From Globisporangium splendens (taxonomy: Eukaryota > Oomycota > Peronosporomycetes > Pythiales > Pythiaceae), in the NCBI GenBank assembly GCA_006386115.1, contig VFIW01000009.1, forward strand, positions 372,001 through 436,000: DNA of 64,000 bases, in the 5' to 3' direction. A program made the translations under genes and the position numbers. The notes beneath the pieces were generated by a model, which was not told the DNA's origin, did no database searches, and worked only from the letters and a program-made list of their open reading frames with translations. This document shows, in pieces, positions 42,500-54,949 of this stretch. Within the stretch, counting starts at the first letter, position 1. The number at the start of each line of letters is the position of its first letter.

Positions 42500-43051
42500 C
42501 GGCGCTTTGTCGCAGGAACAGCAGCAGCTTGTTGTGGAGGAGAGTGAGAGGGTATCAGCAGATTCACAGATGCAGCGTGGCTGCTGTCAGTACGTGTTTA
42601 ACGCGTCACGTCCTGCGCGCATTGTGCCGCATTTGGCTTTGATGCCTTTTTATGGTGTTGGTTGTGTGCAACATGCCAAAGAGCATTGCATTGCGTTGAA
42701 GTCCAGATGGTACAAATGTACCGATCAATATGTATTGCATTGTGACGGTATGCTGTACAAGAGGGCAGATGGGTTGAATGAAATTTGAGAGGGTTGTTTT
42801 GAGCCAAAGTGCCAGTTTGCGGTGTAATTGTTGAGATTAGATCCAAAACCCAGTATGGTCTGGAGAGAGTAGGTGGTTGTGAGGGTACTTGACACTTTGA
42901 TTGGCTGAAATGGTAATAGGTCCAGTTGATTGGTGGAAAAGAATTCGGGCTCTTTTAGCCATTCAATCTTTGGTTGGGGCGCAGCAATTGGACCGACAGC
43001 TACAGCACTTTTCAAAGTCGATTTCTCTCCGAATAATCTTAAGAGGCAAAA
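42500..43051. promoter_or_regulatory. Divergent promoter region between the EF-hand/RCC1 gene and eL43
   Basis: Two inverted CCAAT boxes (ATTGG at 42900-42904 and 42929-42933, 29 bp apart) and an AGCCATTCAATCTTTGG stretch at 42956, resembling a weak Inr/FPR element, lie 90-150 bp upstream of the eL43 ATG. No gene is supported in the interval. Confidence 0.4.
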
Positions 43052-43896
43052 ATGGTGAGGACCCTGCCTCGGTCTCCAACCGCTCGCTTGCACGCCTTCG
43101 TCTGTGCGTGTGCGGTGTGTGTGCGGTGTGTGTGCGTAGAGCGCTCGTGTTCGTGCTTCGACATGCAGATGAGTACCATGCGACAGCTTCACGGCGGTTA
43201 AGTGGACAGCGCACGCAGCCAGGAACTGCACGTCGAATGCGCAGCAACAACAAGCGGTACCGACTGACCGGTGGTCTATCGTCTCGTAGCTTCTCTGTCG
43301 TCCAATATCGTGCTGAAGGCGGCTGCAAAAAAGGTGGCAACGACAGCGAACAGACAGCTGCAGCGATTATCCTGAGCCACATCAGCAATCGACACTACGC
43401 CTCACATTCACGCACCTGCACCTGCACATCACACGAGACGTTGACCGCACGTTGCTATGGAAAGAAATGACCGTAAATACTCACATGCGACGCTCTTGTT
43501 TTTTCTTCTTGATGATTCCAGGGCAAGCGCACTAAGAAAGTTGGCATCTGTGGTAAGTACGGTACGCGTTACGGTTCGTCGCTCCGTAAGGTCGTGAAGA
43601 AGATCGAAATCTCCCAGCACGCCAAGTACAACTGCGCCTTCTGCGGCAAGGACTCGGTCAAGCGTACCGTCACCGGTATCTGGAAGTGCAAGTCGTGCTT
43701 CAAGGTCGTCGCTGGTGGTGCTTACATCTTGAAGTATGTATTGTTGTCGTGCCTTGAGCGCTTTCCATTACGCCCCACTTGATGCTAACTTGTAAATGCT
43801 TTTTTCTTGTCTGCTTTCGACAGCACCCCATCGGCTGCCACCGTCCGCTCCACCTTGGCTCGTCTCCGCAAGTCCCACGACGAAGCGAACGCGTAA
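43052..43896 (+). CDS. RPL37A: 60S ribosomal protein L37a (eL43)
   Basis: Exons 43052-43054, 43522-43733 and 43824-43896 yield 95 residues. The first exon is only the ATG, followed by a 467-bp intron (GTGAGG...TTCCAG), a layout often found in ribosomal protein genes. The protein starts [20 protein letters not shown] and has the C4 zinc site CAFC...CKSC ([20 protein letters not shown], then [13 protein letters not shown]). It ends [10 protein letters not shown], slightly longer than animal eL43 (92). Structural protein of the large ribosomal subunit. The long first intron probably carries expression signals. Confidence 0.96.
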
Positions 43897-44240
43897 ATGC
43901 TCGCTCGTTTTCGCTCAGCAAGCTTGTAGACCCAGACGTTTCGTGAGAGAAGAGGGATTCCAACATGCCTCGACAAACCTATTAAGGAAATCTGGCGTGG
44001 TGTGCCATGCAAGCGCGTAATGATGTTTAATGAAAAGGAACACACATGCGTGGTTGCTGCCATGTCATTTCAAAAAATCCTTGTCGCTTGTGGTCTTTCA
44101 TTTTCTTTGCATGCACTCATGACATTCGTGATACAATTTCTGGCAAATCTGACAATTAGTCGAAGCATGGCAAAAGTATGTATGCAGCGACCAGAGACAG
44201 TCTTGAGCGTCATACCTTTGCATGCTTAGTGGTGAATCGC
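43897..44240. other. Convergent intergenic region
   Basis: 3' flanks of eL43 and of the cyclase gene. No ORF of note; no clear polyadenylation hexamer other than AT-rich stretches. Confidence 0.4.
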
Positions 44241-47200
44241 TTAACCTGACTGATTCTCGAGCGACTCGATGGCGTATCGGATCATGTACACCCAGTTTTC
44301 AACCTCTGCTTCGCTCTCGACACCCATGACGAAGAAGCGCCGTTCGTTCATCAAGTATTTACCCTTGGTCCACTCTTTCACTTCGATCTGGAAACAATTG
44401 ACCTTTGACGCGACTTCTGGATCACACGCGCTCACTTTTGCGCCTTTGAGAAACAGCGACATCCCTTGTCGTGGCTGGGATCCATTCTGCTCATCGTGTT
44501 GCACCAACAACCGAGCATTTTGCAACACAGCGTACCGCTTTTTCCACATTCGAGCATTTGTCATCCCTTTGACCTTGAAATGGGAAAACAAGCTCGATTG
44601 CTTTTTCACATACACGTTTCCAGACTTCAAAAGCATGAACGTTGGTATGGATTTCAGTTGTGGCGCGAGAAGTCTTGGAGTCACTCCGTCTTCTGAATAC
44701 CTCGGGGCTGACCCTTCCGAGGATACTGATAATCCGTCGACCGAGGAGTAGGCTCGGGTAATTTCTGATGATTCGTCCGGAGGAAAGTGCCGACCGTCCG
44801 TTGGAGTCAGTGCTCTTCGGCCGAGCAAGATACTCTGGATTTGGCTGGTGCTCTGAGGAGTGCTTCCCCGGCGACGTCCCGTGATGCTAGGATTGATCGT
44901 CAACTGCATTTGAGGATTCAGGCTTCCTTTTGCTTTCTCAAAGAATTTCTGGCGAAGTTCTTTTTGCTGCATTTCACGGAAATCCGAAATGCGCGAGTGA
45001 AGCTTGTCGAGTTGACTACACAGCATCTGACTGCGAATCACGTCTTGCATGAACCCGTGGCCAAACTCAAACTTGACCTTGATATTAGGAGGTCCCCCAG
45101 TCTGCTTGCTGTCCACTCCTGATGGAGACTTGACCGTTGAGGGAACCCCACCAACAAAATTGTCGATCCTGCGGATCATTGATAGACGTTCCAGCTCATC
45201 AATGTCGTGGGAGAAACGAGATAGATGCGCCACAATTGGGCATGAGCCTCTCAGCAATTCCTCTTCAAAAACAGCGCCAATGACACTCGCAGTTTTCATG
45301 ATCATCCTCTGGGAGACAGTGAGCTGATCCAGCAACGTCGTCAGCACACTTTTGATCGTTCTCGGTGGACGCAATGCGACTCGATTTTTCAAAGCTTTTG
45401 GAGCAGATGGGGAAGTAGACGCATGGAATATCGATCGCATTCTGCTTCTGGGCTTCGAGGACTGTGAAAAGGCATCAGCAGCGGCGCTAACGGCAGCAGC
45501 TAAGCTTCTGTCAGAGCTGGGTCGTCTCGTTGATGAAAGTGTGTAGCATCCGCAGCAGTGCCGAACAGGATCACCCGTACTCCCTGGCAGCTTTCTGCTC
45601 AACATGGATAACAGTGAGAACAGAGTCTCATCGAAAAGTTCAACAAATTTAAGTGGATAACTTACTTCCGACATGCTTTTGGGGTACAAGGGGCGCAAAA
45701 GATATACCCACAGCATTTGCAGCGGTGCTTGTCTTTAGAAGAAGCAAACTTGAAATGACAATGGAAGCAAAAGCTGGCGCCGCTTTTCTCGCCCCAAGAT
45801 TCTTGCACTTGCATTTGGCATGCGCGTCGTTTGCTGTCGATCTTGATCTGTTCATATACAAGCATAGTTAGATGCTCAGAGACTATCCACGCAATTTCCT
45901 ATGCATACGGAAAGAAAGTAGCGCTTACCACTTGTTGTTGGATCATTTCTGCTATCAGCTCACGAAGAAAAAGTGGGTTACCTTGAGATCGAGTCACCAA
46001 AATGGTCATTAGCTCGTTGGGGACTTCTCGTACGTTCAGTATTTGCAGCGCAAGTTGTTCAGTCTCTGCTCCACAAAGCGGCTCCAACGATTGACAGACA
46101 GACGATCGCATTCGCTTCAGAACTCTGAGCCGTTTACGAAAAGACGAGCTCTCAGTATTTTCGCTGAGAGCCAAGCTGGGAGGTCGAGTGCCGATCACAA
46201 CTAAGCAATTCGTGAAATATTTCGCGATGATCGTTGCCAGGATCCACGATTTTTCGTCCATATACATCGCGTTGTCAAGACAGAAGACCGTTGACTTTTC
46301 ACGTGATATCGCATGCAGCGCGCAGAGCAGCAAAATTCCACTCAAGTCGAGATCTGTTGGTGTCCACTCAGCATCGAGCTCTTCGGCAGAACTCCCACTT
46401 TCTTTCGACGGTGACGTCGCGGACGGTTTTGCGGACACTCCTTCGTCAATAGGAGCCAGCATGCCATGATCATCACTGTTTCGACGGCTCCTCGCCAAAT
46501 CCATTTCAAGGAGCCCTAAAAACCAGGCCGCGATCTCCTCTTCTTTCACTTTGCTCTTGGTTGGACTGTCCATAGGATTTGCTGCAGGCGTATCATCATC
46601 TTGATTGCTCGAATCTCTGATACCAGTGAGTTCATTGTTCCACACGTCTTTCTCGAGTAGTTTGATGCTCTGGTTACCTGCGCTGACTCGTCCATTATTG
46701 TCACCATCTTGAGTCTCATAGTCTTCAAAGTTGGTATCCAAAATGGGATTCAGCAGCTTCGCGTAGCCGATCAACGTAGTGTTTGGAGCAGCTCCTTCCT
46801 TGATCTTTGTGCGAACAAACAACGCAACTTGTCTCCTCCGTTCAGCCTCTTTTGTCGCATCGTCGTCCATTTGAGGGATCAATTTGGTAGATGCTTTTGA
46901 TCTGGGCGACGCGGCAGCTGAAGACGCTGCTTTCGCATCACCGGACTGCTCGAGCGCACACTTTGAGATCATGTCAGCCCAGATCGCATACGGCTTTCTT
47001 GTCTCGAACGGTGTGGTGGTACCTTGAAGGACATTGTACGAGCCAGACTCCGGACAAGACAGTGCGGCGCGCAACAACACCGTCTTGCCAACACCGATAT
47101 CGCCTTCCAAAATGAACGATCCCCCTGGAGAGAAGCGATTCAATTGCGAGCACTTCTCGAGCAACGAACCACGGACTTTTTGGAAATTGTCACTTTCAAT

Positions 47201-49024
47201 GATGGAGCTGCTCATCGCTGACTCCTTTTCTGCGCGCAGTGAGAGTCTGCGCTGGGCGTCTCGGACTTGAACTCGATGCATGTTTTCCATCACGTTTTGC
47301 ATCGGAGTGGCGCGGCTGGCTGCATGGGGTCTATTTCCGGCTCCTCCGGCTAGATTTCGTCTGGCGCCACCCGTCGAAGACATATGAAACTCGATTAACG
47401 TTGACATCCGAGGGTACGGCCGATGGATCTTGATGCTGTCATTTTTGCCTTTCACCATAATCTCTGGACGTTCTTCAAAGTGAAGGACCTCTTGCGTGAA
47501 TAACTTTGTGGTCTCATCGGTGATGACGCCGCCCTTTTCTGATTTTGCTTTTTGCATCAGCCGCGCAGACAGATTCACGATGTCTCCCAACACGGTGTAT
47601 TCACGTCGGTTGCCTTGATGCCCAACAACACCACATAACGCAGTTCCTGTTGTGATCCCCACGGACGCTTTCAAGCCGAGCTTCCCTAACGCCGCACAGA
47701 TTGCCAACGACGATAAAATTCCGCGGATCGGGTCATTTTCGTGGGTGACGGGAGGCAATCCGAAGGCAGCAATGACCGTGCTTCCCTTATCATCCACCAA
47801 GAACTTGTTGATTGTGCCTTCGTATTCATAGATGCACTGTTGAACCAAGGCAAACGCAGCTTGGAGCTTGTGGAGACCGCTGATGTCTAACATTTTTGCC
47901 AGATCCGCTTCACTGTTGCGCCAGAATAAAAAAGCGAACAAGGGACATTGTAAGCAAATCGCTTCGATATCACAAGCTCAGCACTCTCACTTACCAAAAT
48001 CCCAGATTGATGAACAGAACTGTCACATCGCGCAGCTCGGAGCCCCAGAACTCGTCGTGTGCGTCCAGGTACGGCCACACAGCTCGAGATACATACTGTT
48101 TCATGCGGTTATGCAGCATGGCATCATCTCGAGTGAACGATGCTCGACGAGAGCAAAGCTTAATTGGCAAGTTGACTTGTTTGACTTTGTAGAACTCGCT
48201 TCCCTTGCGCACAGCTTCGCCGTCGAAATACTTGTCAATCATCTTCCAGCATTGCGGAGAGCAGATGACCTCGCCAGCTTCTGCTTGATGCTCCGAGCTG
48301 AACGCTTGCTCCAGCGCCGGACCGACAGCGATATACTCGACCCGTGAAATCGATCCATCACTCACACCACCTAGATGAGCAATCGTTGCACCACCGATAC
48401 CAATGCCCATTTTGACGCTCAGTACAACACCAGGTGCAAGCTCTGCTTTGTGAAGGTGTGATTGAATTCGCAGTGCGCATTGTACGCAGCGTCGGAGAAG
48501 ACTCTCAAGCGTGTCGTCTTTGTTTTCAGGCCAAAATATCAGCATCGCGTCACCCGCAAACTTGAAGACGTCACCGCCTATTTTGCAATCATAAGTCAGA
48601 GCATTTGTTACTCGCAAGTACATCCTTGCAGAAATGAATACGTATTGCACTCACCTGCGCTCGACACCAATCGCAAGAGCTGTTCAAAGTACGAATTCAG
48701 ATGCTTGGCTAGAAACTCTGCGCCGACGGGTCCTCTAGCCGCAAGCGATTCCGTCATGGCTGTGAAGCCTGACACATCGGCAAACATGCTCACCACTGTG
48801 ATCTGGTGGGTATCTGGCACTTGCAGCTCGCTTCTTATGTCCTGCTTCTCCAGGTGGCGACGCACAACGGCGGGCAAGTATGCCGTGAGTCGCATGTCAA
48901 GCTCCTTCCGCAGTCCAGCACTCGATCGTTGGTCTTCCTCTGTCGTCATCGACGAACCATTCTCCGCAGGAATTGAGAGTGGCTCAGCACTGCGAATGCT
49001 GACGCCTTCGCTTAAATCTGCCAT
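44241..49024 (-). CDS. Soluble adenylyl cyclase-like protein (two class III cyclase domains, P-loop ATPase) with FYVE finger and C-terminal PH domain
   Basis: Exons 49024-48655, 48577-47995, 47912-45929, 45847-45666 and 45594-44241 close exactly to 1,490 residues; introns are 71-82 bp. Cyclase 1: VVSMFADVSGFTAMTESLA with the metal Asp, then GGDVFKFAGDAMLIFW. Cyclase 2: VTVLFINLGF (metal Asp missing), FGLPPVTHENDPIRG, VGITTGTALCGVVG, REYTVLGDIVNLSARLM. Then a P-loop (GDIGVGKT, about residue 585) and an AAA/helical region as in mammalian ADCY10. Unlike ADCY10, residues about 985-1060 form a FYVE finger (FCFHCHFKFASSKDKHRCKC, CGYIFCAPCTP, RHCCGCY). Residues about 1370-1485 form a PH domain (MWKKRYAVLQNARLLVQHDE, WVYMIRYAIESL). 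It should make cAMP and be held at phosphoinositide membranes; cyclase 2 is likely regulatory. Confidence 0.88.
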
Positions 49025-50678
49025 GCTGTATTAAATCACAACCGATCTTGCTGTGCGACCAATGGCGTCGAGCCGGGTAATTGTCGACGAGATGCTAAGC
49101 CGCTTCAAGTCGCAAGCACACACTAATAATCAATCTCGCTGGTCCAAAGCACGCTTGTCGACGACTTCGCTTGCAGCAATAGCCAGAGAGGGGAGCCAAG
49201 ACACTTCTTCAAGTCACACACTCACAATCTGAACCCGATCTTGCTGCGTAGTCAAGGACACTGTGCGCGACGACGGGCAAGACGCTTCAAGTCGCTCTCA
49301 GACAGACAGACAGACACACACTTGCAAATCGATCTCGCTGTGCCGCAATACCTGTAGTGATTCACAGAGAGAGATGGGATGCTTTCACTCGCTTCGCTCC
49401 TCTTCAATCGCCGCTGTGCCTGTCGTGAATGCGAGTGTGCGTGCAGCTCTGGAGCCAACGCACCTGCGGTTTCCGCCCATTTTTAAAGGAAACCTCGCAC
49501 CCGCATTGACGGGTTCGTTCGCACACCTTTTCAAGATCACATTCGAACTCTGAAACCGCATACTATCGATTCCGCATGTTGCCAACGAATCTGCTTCACA
49601 ACAGCAAAAAGCTCAAAACTGGTTCTTTAAAGTTGCATGCCCTTGCTAAACGGATGCAGGGAACTCGACGAAACCATCGAAGGAAAAGGAAAAAAAGATC
49701 TCAACCCAAAAACCATGGAAAGCTTTTCTTCTTCTTTTTTTTTCTTTCTGGGGTGTCTGTCGCGCCTGCACCTTCGTGCGTGCATGGTGGCTGCGTGTAT
49801 CTATGCGTGTGAATGAAATGGCAGCCAGTGCGGCGACCACTCTGTCGCTGTGCGTGCTCCTTCCGAGTGGAATGCTTGAGAGCATGCGAACGTCGTGCGT
49901 CTGTGTGCATGCGATGCAATTCCGCAATGCATGCGAACACGTGGTGAATCGCGCTTGAAGACCCTGTGTGGTGCATAGGATCACTTGCACGGCTGTGTGG
50001 AGATGTCGTCTCTTCGCAATTGGACGACAGCACACACACACACATGGCGTGCGAAGCAAGGAGAAGAAAAAGCGCTCTGTTGGCAGCGTTTTTCTTTCCA
50101 TGAGGAAGAGGAGGATGCTTTTGCCACTCACTCCCTACACTCTCGTTTTTGCTTTGCATAGGAATGCAGAAGCCAGTGAGGCGTGGTGTCGTCGCTTCCA
50201 TCGAAAAGGTGTGTGAGCCAGGAAGGGAGAAGAACATCCTCTCGCTGCTGAGAACCTCGTTCGTGGCTCCGCATGCGCTGCATGCCTTTGCGGCTTCTGC
50301 GTCAATAAAATGTATCGACATGGCATCTGTCCACGTCAGCAAGCCTTCAGACAGAGAGAGAGAGAGCGAGAGGTGCCGTCGTGCTTTTTGCTATTGAAAG
50401 CTGAGCCAAGGCGAGAATGTCGCGAGCGAATGCGCCGAGTCCCAAGTTCGCGCGATCCACTGAATTCGTAGCTCTCCGCGAATATGGAGGCGATCTGAGG
50501 ACTTGCGCGACACGGGAGCCAACCGTTATCTATTTTCGTTCGTGCACACCTTGATGTAAAAATAACGCGCGCACATGATGAGAGAGAGCCATCCAAGGCC
50601 ATTGCGCGCTCGTGGACTTCTTAGTTTGCGGATTAGTACACCAACCATCCATCTTGTGCTGAAGAGTGGTCGAGAGTC
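49025..50678. other. 1.65-kb intergenic region between divergent cyclase and DENN genes
   Basis: No supported gene. Contains short GACAGACAGACAGACA (49300-49315), AC-repeat (50028-50045) and GAGAGAGAGAG (50354-50366, 50577-50586) simple repeats, and a CT/T-rich stretch near 49730. ORFs of 60-210 codons on both strands lack motifs and have simple-sequence composition. Confidence 0.45.
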
Positions 50679-53600
50679 ATGGACTCGACTGAAGACGCGT
50701 GCCAAGGGATGTATCAAGAGAAGCACGATGTGATCGCGGGGGATGCTTGTTTGGTGTTGAACGACGGCGAGGATGACGATGGCGTCGTTCTCTTTGACAC
50801 GACAACGTTGTCCTCTGCAAGAGGCAGCAACAACAAGCCCCTCTCAATGGCGACTCCAAGCAGCGATACTGTCCCTGATCCAACGGAAATGACGTCCAAG
50901 CTCTCAACTGTGGCTTCAGGCACTGGATCATCTTTCGAATACGATAAAGTGACTCTGTGTGCCCACAGCGACGATCACGATGTTGCACGAGACCCAGAGG
51001 CGACGAGTGACCTCTCTGTAGAGGAAACCTCCGAGGATGCCAATACCACCAACGGGTCTGGCGTCATTAACTTTGACGCCTTCGTCGCCGGATCAGGCAA
51101 CGAAGCAGAGCCTACCACCTCAGCAGCAACAGCATCGACACCACGCTCATCGTCGACGTTGCGACCGCTGGTGTCGATGCGAAATGCGGCCGTGAAGCTT
51201 GTGCTTGTGAAGGAGAAGACCCACGAGGTAGCCCAATCGCAAAAACTCGCGCTCGCCAACTTCCACAAGAGCGGCGGTCTCGTCGGCTGGTTGCATGGCG
51301 GTCCGGATGCGTTTGAGGACGACCCAGAAGAAGAGCAGCAAGGTGACGACATCCCACTCGAAGAATCGACCGAATCCGTCGCGGATGCGCTTCGATCCGT
51401 GTTGCTACCATCGGATCCGATGGTCTCTCCCTCTATCCAAGTACCCCTGCAGCATCGCTCTTTCCCCATGCGCCAGCAGATTCCGTCTCCAAGCAACAAT
51501 AGAAGTACTTCTGGCAGCTCTCCGACGCGAGGCTTTACCAAGAATCCTTTGGGTCGAACTCAACGTGCCAGCTCGTTACTGGAAAATCTGTACGAGAAAA
51601 TGAAAGGGACTACTACTGCTACAACTGCTGCCGCGACTTCGCCACCAACTTCGCCCAACATGCGTCGGGAACGTCGATCTAGCGATTCTGGGGCTGGAGC
51701 ACGAGTTGCACTCCAGCCGAGCCCACGTAAGCAAGCGATTGTGTGCAGTGACCCGTGCAGTATCGGCTTTGACGATTTCGCAGCCAGTAGCAGTGAGAGT
51801 GACGCCGTCGTGGCACCGCGCAAAGCGAAAGGAGACTACGGTGACAGTCCCCACCAGCGGAATGGTCCGGCTGCTGAGAGCTCAAATCTCGGGCGTCCGC
51901 TTTTGAAAGCGCGATTATCGTTTGGATCCTTCTCGTCACTGCCACTGGAACCAAGTTGTCCTCCTGAGAACGACACAACGGAGCTGTCCCTAGACGAATG
52001 TTTGGTCGACAAGAAACTTGCGGCTGAGTTTGTTAACACCGTCATGCCTGATGATGCAACGTTGCTGAAATTGCTGTACTCAATTGAAGAGTTCGAGACG
52101 CTTGTGACCACTGAGCCTATCCCTGCGTTAAGTGTCCAAGTCACGTACGCGACAACACTGATCGACAACTTCTTGATCCAAGGTGTGAGCCACCCAAGTC
52201 AGCCCCATCGTTCGCTTCCGTGGCTCAGCAAGATGCCGAAGAACTTGGCGTCGGATCTAAAGCTTACGATTGAGCAATTGGAGAATGGCAAAGCGACTTC
52301 GCTCCCAACGCCCTTGTTTCAAGCTGTGCATGGTGCTGTGTACTCAGTGCTTCGAGACGGATACGAAGCGTTTACGCACACGCGCGAGTATGCGCATCTC
52401 CTGGAGCAGCACCGCCAGCAGCAACAGCGCAACGAGGACGCACGTGGAGCGAGTGCAATAGTCATGACGGTCGACTCGATTCTTGCAAACGAGTGGTACT
52501 GCACTGTGTTCTGGATTCACTTGTACCGCACCTCGCACCACCACCGCCTGAGTTTTCTCATGGACAAGGCGTTCAAGCTGGACAAATTATACCGCGAGTA
52601 TCTCGAAAATGCGAGCCAAACTACCGAACACACAACCAGCAGCATGGACACATTAGCCACCGAGGCTGAAGTTAGTTGCAGCAACAATCACCTCCAAAAT
52701 GGCTCGTATGCAAGCCTCGTGCGCCAACTGAGACTAATGGCTCGAAAGTACCTGCAAAAGGCAGCACCGGTGGCACTCCCAGTGACGACAGCTGCGTTGT
52801 GTCGACTCAAAGAAGAAATTTGCATCGAGGTCACGCATTTGGCTACAAGCCTCATCGATACAGAGAGCGACTTTGCGGGGATTTTAGAGCGCGTGATGAC
52901 CAAGCTTGACGCGCTCAGCGATGGTGTGCAAAAGGAGCTCAAGCGACTGAGCTTTGAGCGATTTGCGAGTTTCACCACGAGTACACTCTACCGCGACTTT
53001 ATTGCGGTGCCACCACCGCGTCCTTCGTCTCCTACAAGCAATGGGAGCAATGGAAGCAGTTCAACGGGCGACGTCGTGCAGCTCCTTCGTGCGAGTCAGA
53101 TTTCTTTCCATCAAGCTCCGAACGACATCCCCCAGGTCCATTTGTTGTCAAGCCTCTGTGAAAGCAGCAGCAGCAGCATTGATGCCTCAGTGCCCAGCAA
53201 TGATGCGATCTACAAGGTCTTTTCGTTTGTGAAGCGGGATGTTGTCAACGCTCAAAAGCGCTTGCAGCCCTATGAAATTGTGGATCTCGTCGCATCTTCG
53301 AGGACTGACAACACCAGCAGCAGTAACTCACCAGCAGCAGGAAGCCCAGTTGACGAGACACTTGGTGCCCACGAGCAAACTTCAGTTGTGTGCCAGACAA
53401 TCGAGCATTTCTTGATCCCCGAGGCATCTCCACGTACCTTCCAGATCACGGATACAGAAATCCAGCAGAACTTGAGTTTTAACTTGTCGCTGGCAACGGC
53501 GAGAACGCTGTCTACGGTGCCGTGTGGCGGCTTCCGCTTGTGCAAAGCGACGGAATCACAACGCAAGGTATTTGCGTGCTGTCGAAGTATCCGCTCGTAG

Positions 53601-54562
53601 ACTCGCTGCACTACTTCCTCCGTGTCTTTGCTAAGACTAAAGTGAGATTGGACAGAGAGAAGAACGCAAACGAAGGAGCTTCGATTTTGGTATCAAGAGA
53701 TGTCGTGAAAGGAGATGCCAATACGAGTACACTCGCTCTACGTGAGGCGCAACGAGCGCTCAATCTCTACTTCACGACCCGACATAGTCCTCCGCGATCC
53801 TTAACCAGGCCATCTGACAACCTTGAAGTCGATCACCTAGATCTCCCTCGTGTGGACATTTCGCTCCAAGACCTCTTTGACTGTTTGCCGATTACGCACA
53901 TCCTCCGGCTCGTCGCGCTGGTGCTGCTCGAGAAGAAAATCGTGCTCGTATCTTCAAGTTACTCAGTGTTGCTCACGGTCGGCGAATCGCTCAAGTCCCT
54001 GCTGCATCCGCTTACATGGAGCCACATCTACGTGCCCGTGCTCCCACTGGCGCTGAAAGGGTATCTCCTTTGCCCCACACCGTTCATCTTCGGTTTGCAC
54101 AATTCCTAGGTGCGCAACAGCGAGCTTCCTCGTGCATCAGATGATCTCGTGATCGTGAATTTCGACCGCGACTCACTCACCGGCGGCGGCAATGTCACGT
54201 GGTCACCGACAAGGAGCGCGTCCATGCGGGACCGGTTCGTCAAGATCTGCAAACCGAGGCTGCAACTTCGAGACAACATCGAGTTCAATGGTGCTGAAAA
54301 CCTTGGCAATGGTAATGGATCCAGTACTAATGGGAGTTTTCCTATGGAAGCGATTCGCCGAGTTTTTTACGACGAGCTCCAGGACATGCTCTCGACGCTC
54401 GAAGCGTTCGCGTTCCGCTTTGCGTTCCACGACAAGTTTGTCACGGTCGTGGACTCAAGCAACAAGTCCCGGGCGTGGACCTCCGACACCTCGCGGTTCT
54501 ACGCAACGCTGCTGCAAACTCAGGCATTCTCGGCGCATTTGAGCTCGTTGCAAAACCTGTGA
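50679..54562 (+). pseudogene. DENN-domain protein with possible RGS-like region; one frameshift and one in-frame TAG
   Basis: ATG at 50679. A long Ser/Thr-rich N-terminus is followed (about residues 440-580) by a helical region with RGS-like pattern (LAAEFVNTVMPDDATLLKLL; LPTPLFQAVHGAVYSVLRDG), then a second helical block. From 53210 the DENN module begins (upstream DENN: KRLQPYEIVDLV, SVVCQTIEHFLIPE; YGAVWRLPLVQSD, GICVLSKYPLVDS; core: VDISLQDLFDCLPITHILRL, EKKIVLVSSSYSVLLTVGES, SHIYVPVLPLALKGYLLCPT). Near 53490 coding jumps from one frame to the next, as if one base were missing after LSFNLS. At 54107-54109, directly after PFIFGLHNS, an in-frame TAG precedes VRNSELPRASDDLVIVNFD, the expected DENN continuation; dDENN-like sequence continues to 54562. 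DENN proteins are exchange factors for Rab GTPases. Two lesions suggest a pseudogene or consensus errors. Confidence 0.75.
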
Positions 54563-54817
54563 GATGGAGATAAGGATTGGGGAGATGCGAGTTGACAAAA
54601 GTGTAGCCATCTTTGGACAAAACCAAAGACACTTTGGATACAGCCCTCTATCTATTGCTGCCGGAGCAGCTTTGCCATGCGTGGCTATGCAAATCACTGC
54701 AGCAAAAGACAGGCTTATCTATTGGAGAAGCGTTTTCTTGTGCCTTGGACAGCCACGGAGCCAATGTGGCAATCACGGAAGTTGTGTGGAATGACAATCA
54801 CCTGAGGTTTATTTTAG

Positions 54818-54884
54818 CCAATCTCACACGTTGACTTGTTTATTTAAGCCAATAGAGTACTGATAATAGATCTTTCTGGCCAAT
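54818..54884 (+). promoter_or_regulatory. Three CCAAT boxes with exact 31-bp spacing
   Basis: CCAAT starts at 54818, 54849 and 54880 (ATTTTAGCCAAT, ATTTAAGCCAAT, TTCTGGCCAATCA), ending 66 bp before the ATG of the small gene at 54950. Same step and context as the array at 13990-14127. Confidence 0.65.
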
Positions 54885-54949
54885 CATGTGCGGATGCTTG
54901 GATTTCTGTCGCACCAGTCTCCATTGTCGGACGCAAACAGGAAGACATC

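Noticed and set aside
14205..54562. Alternative genetic code (TGA or TAG read as sense)
   Set aside because: TGA, TAG and TAA all end other intact genes normally in this window.
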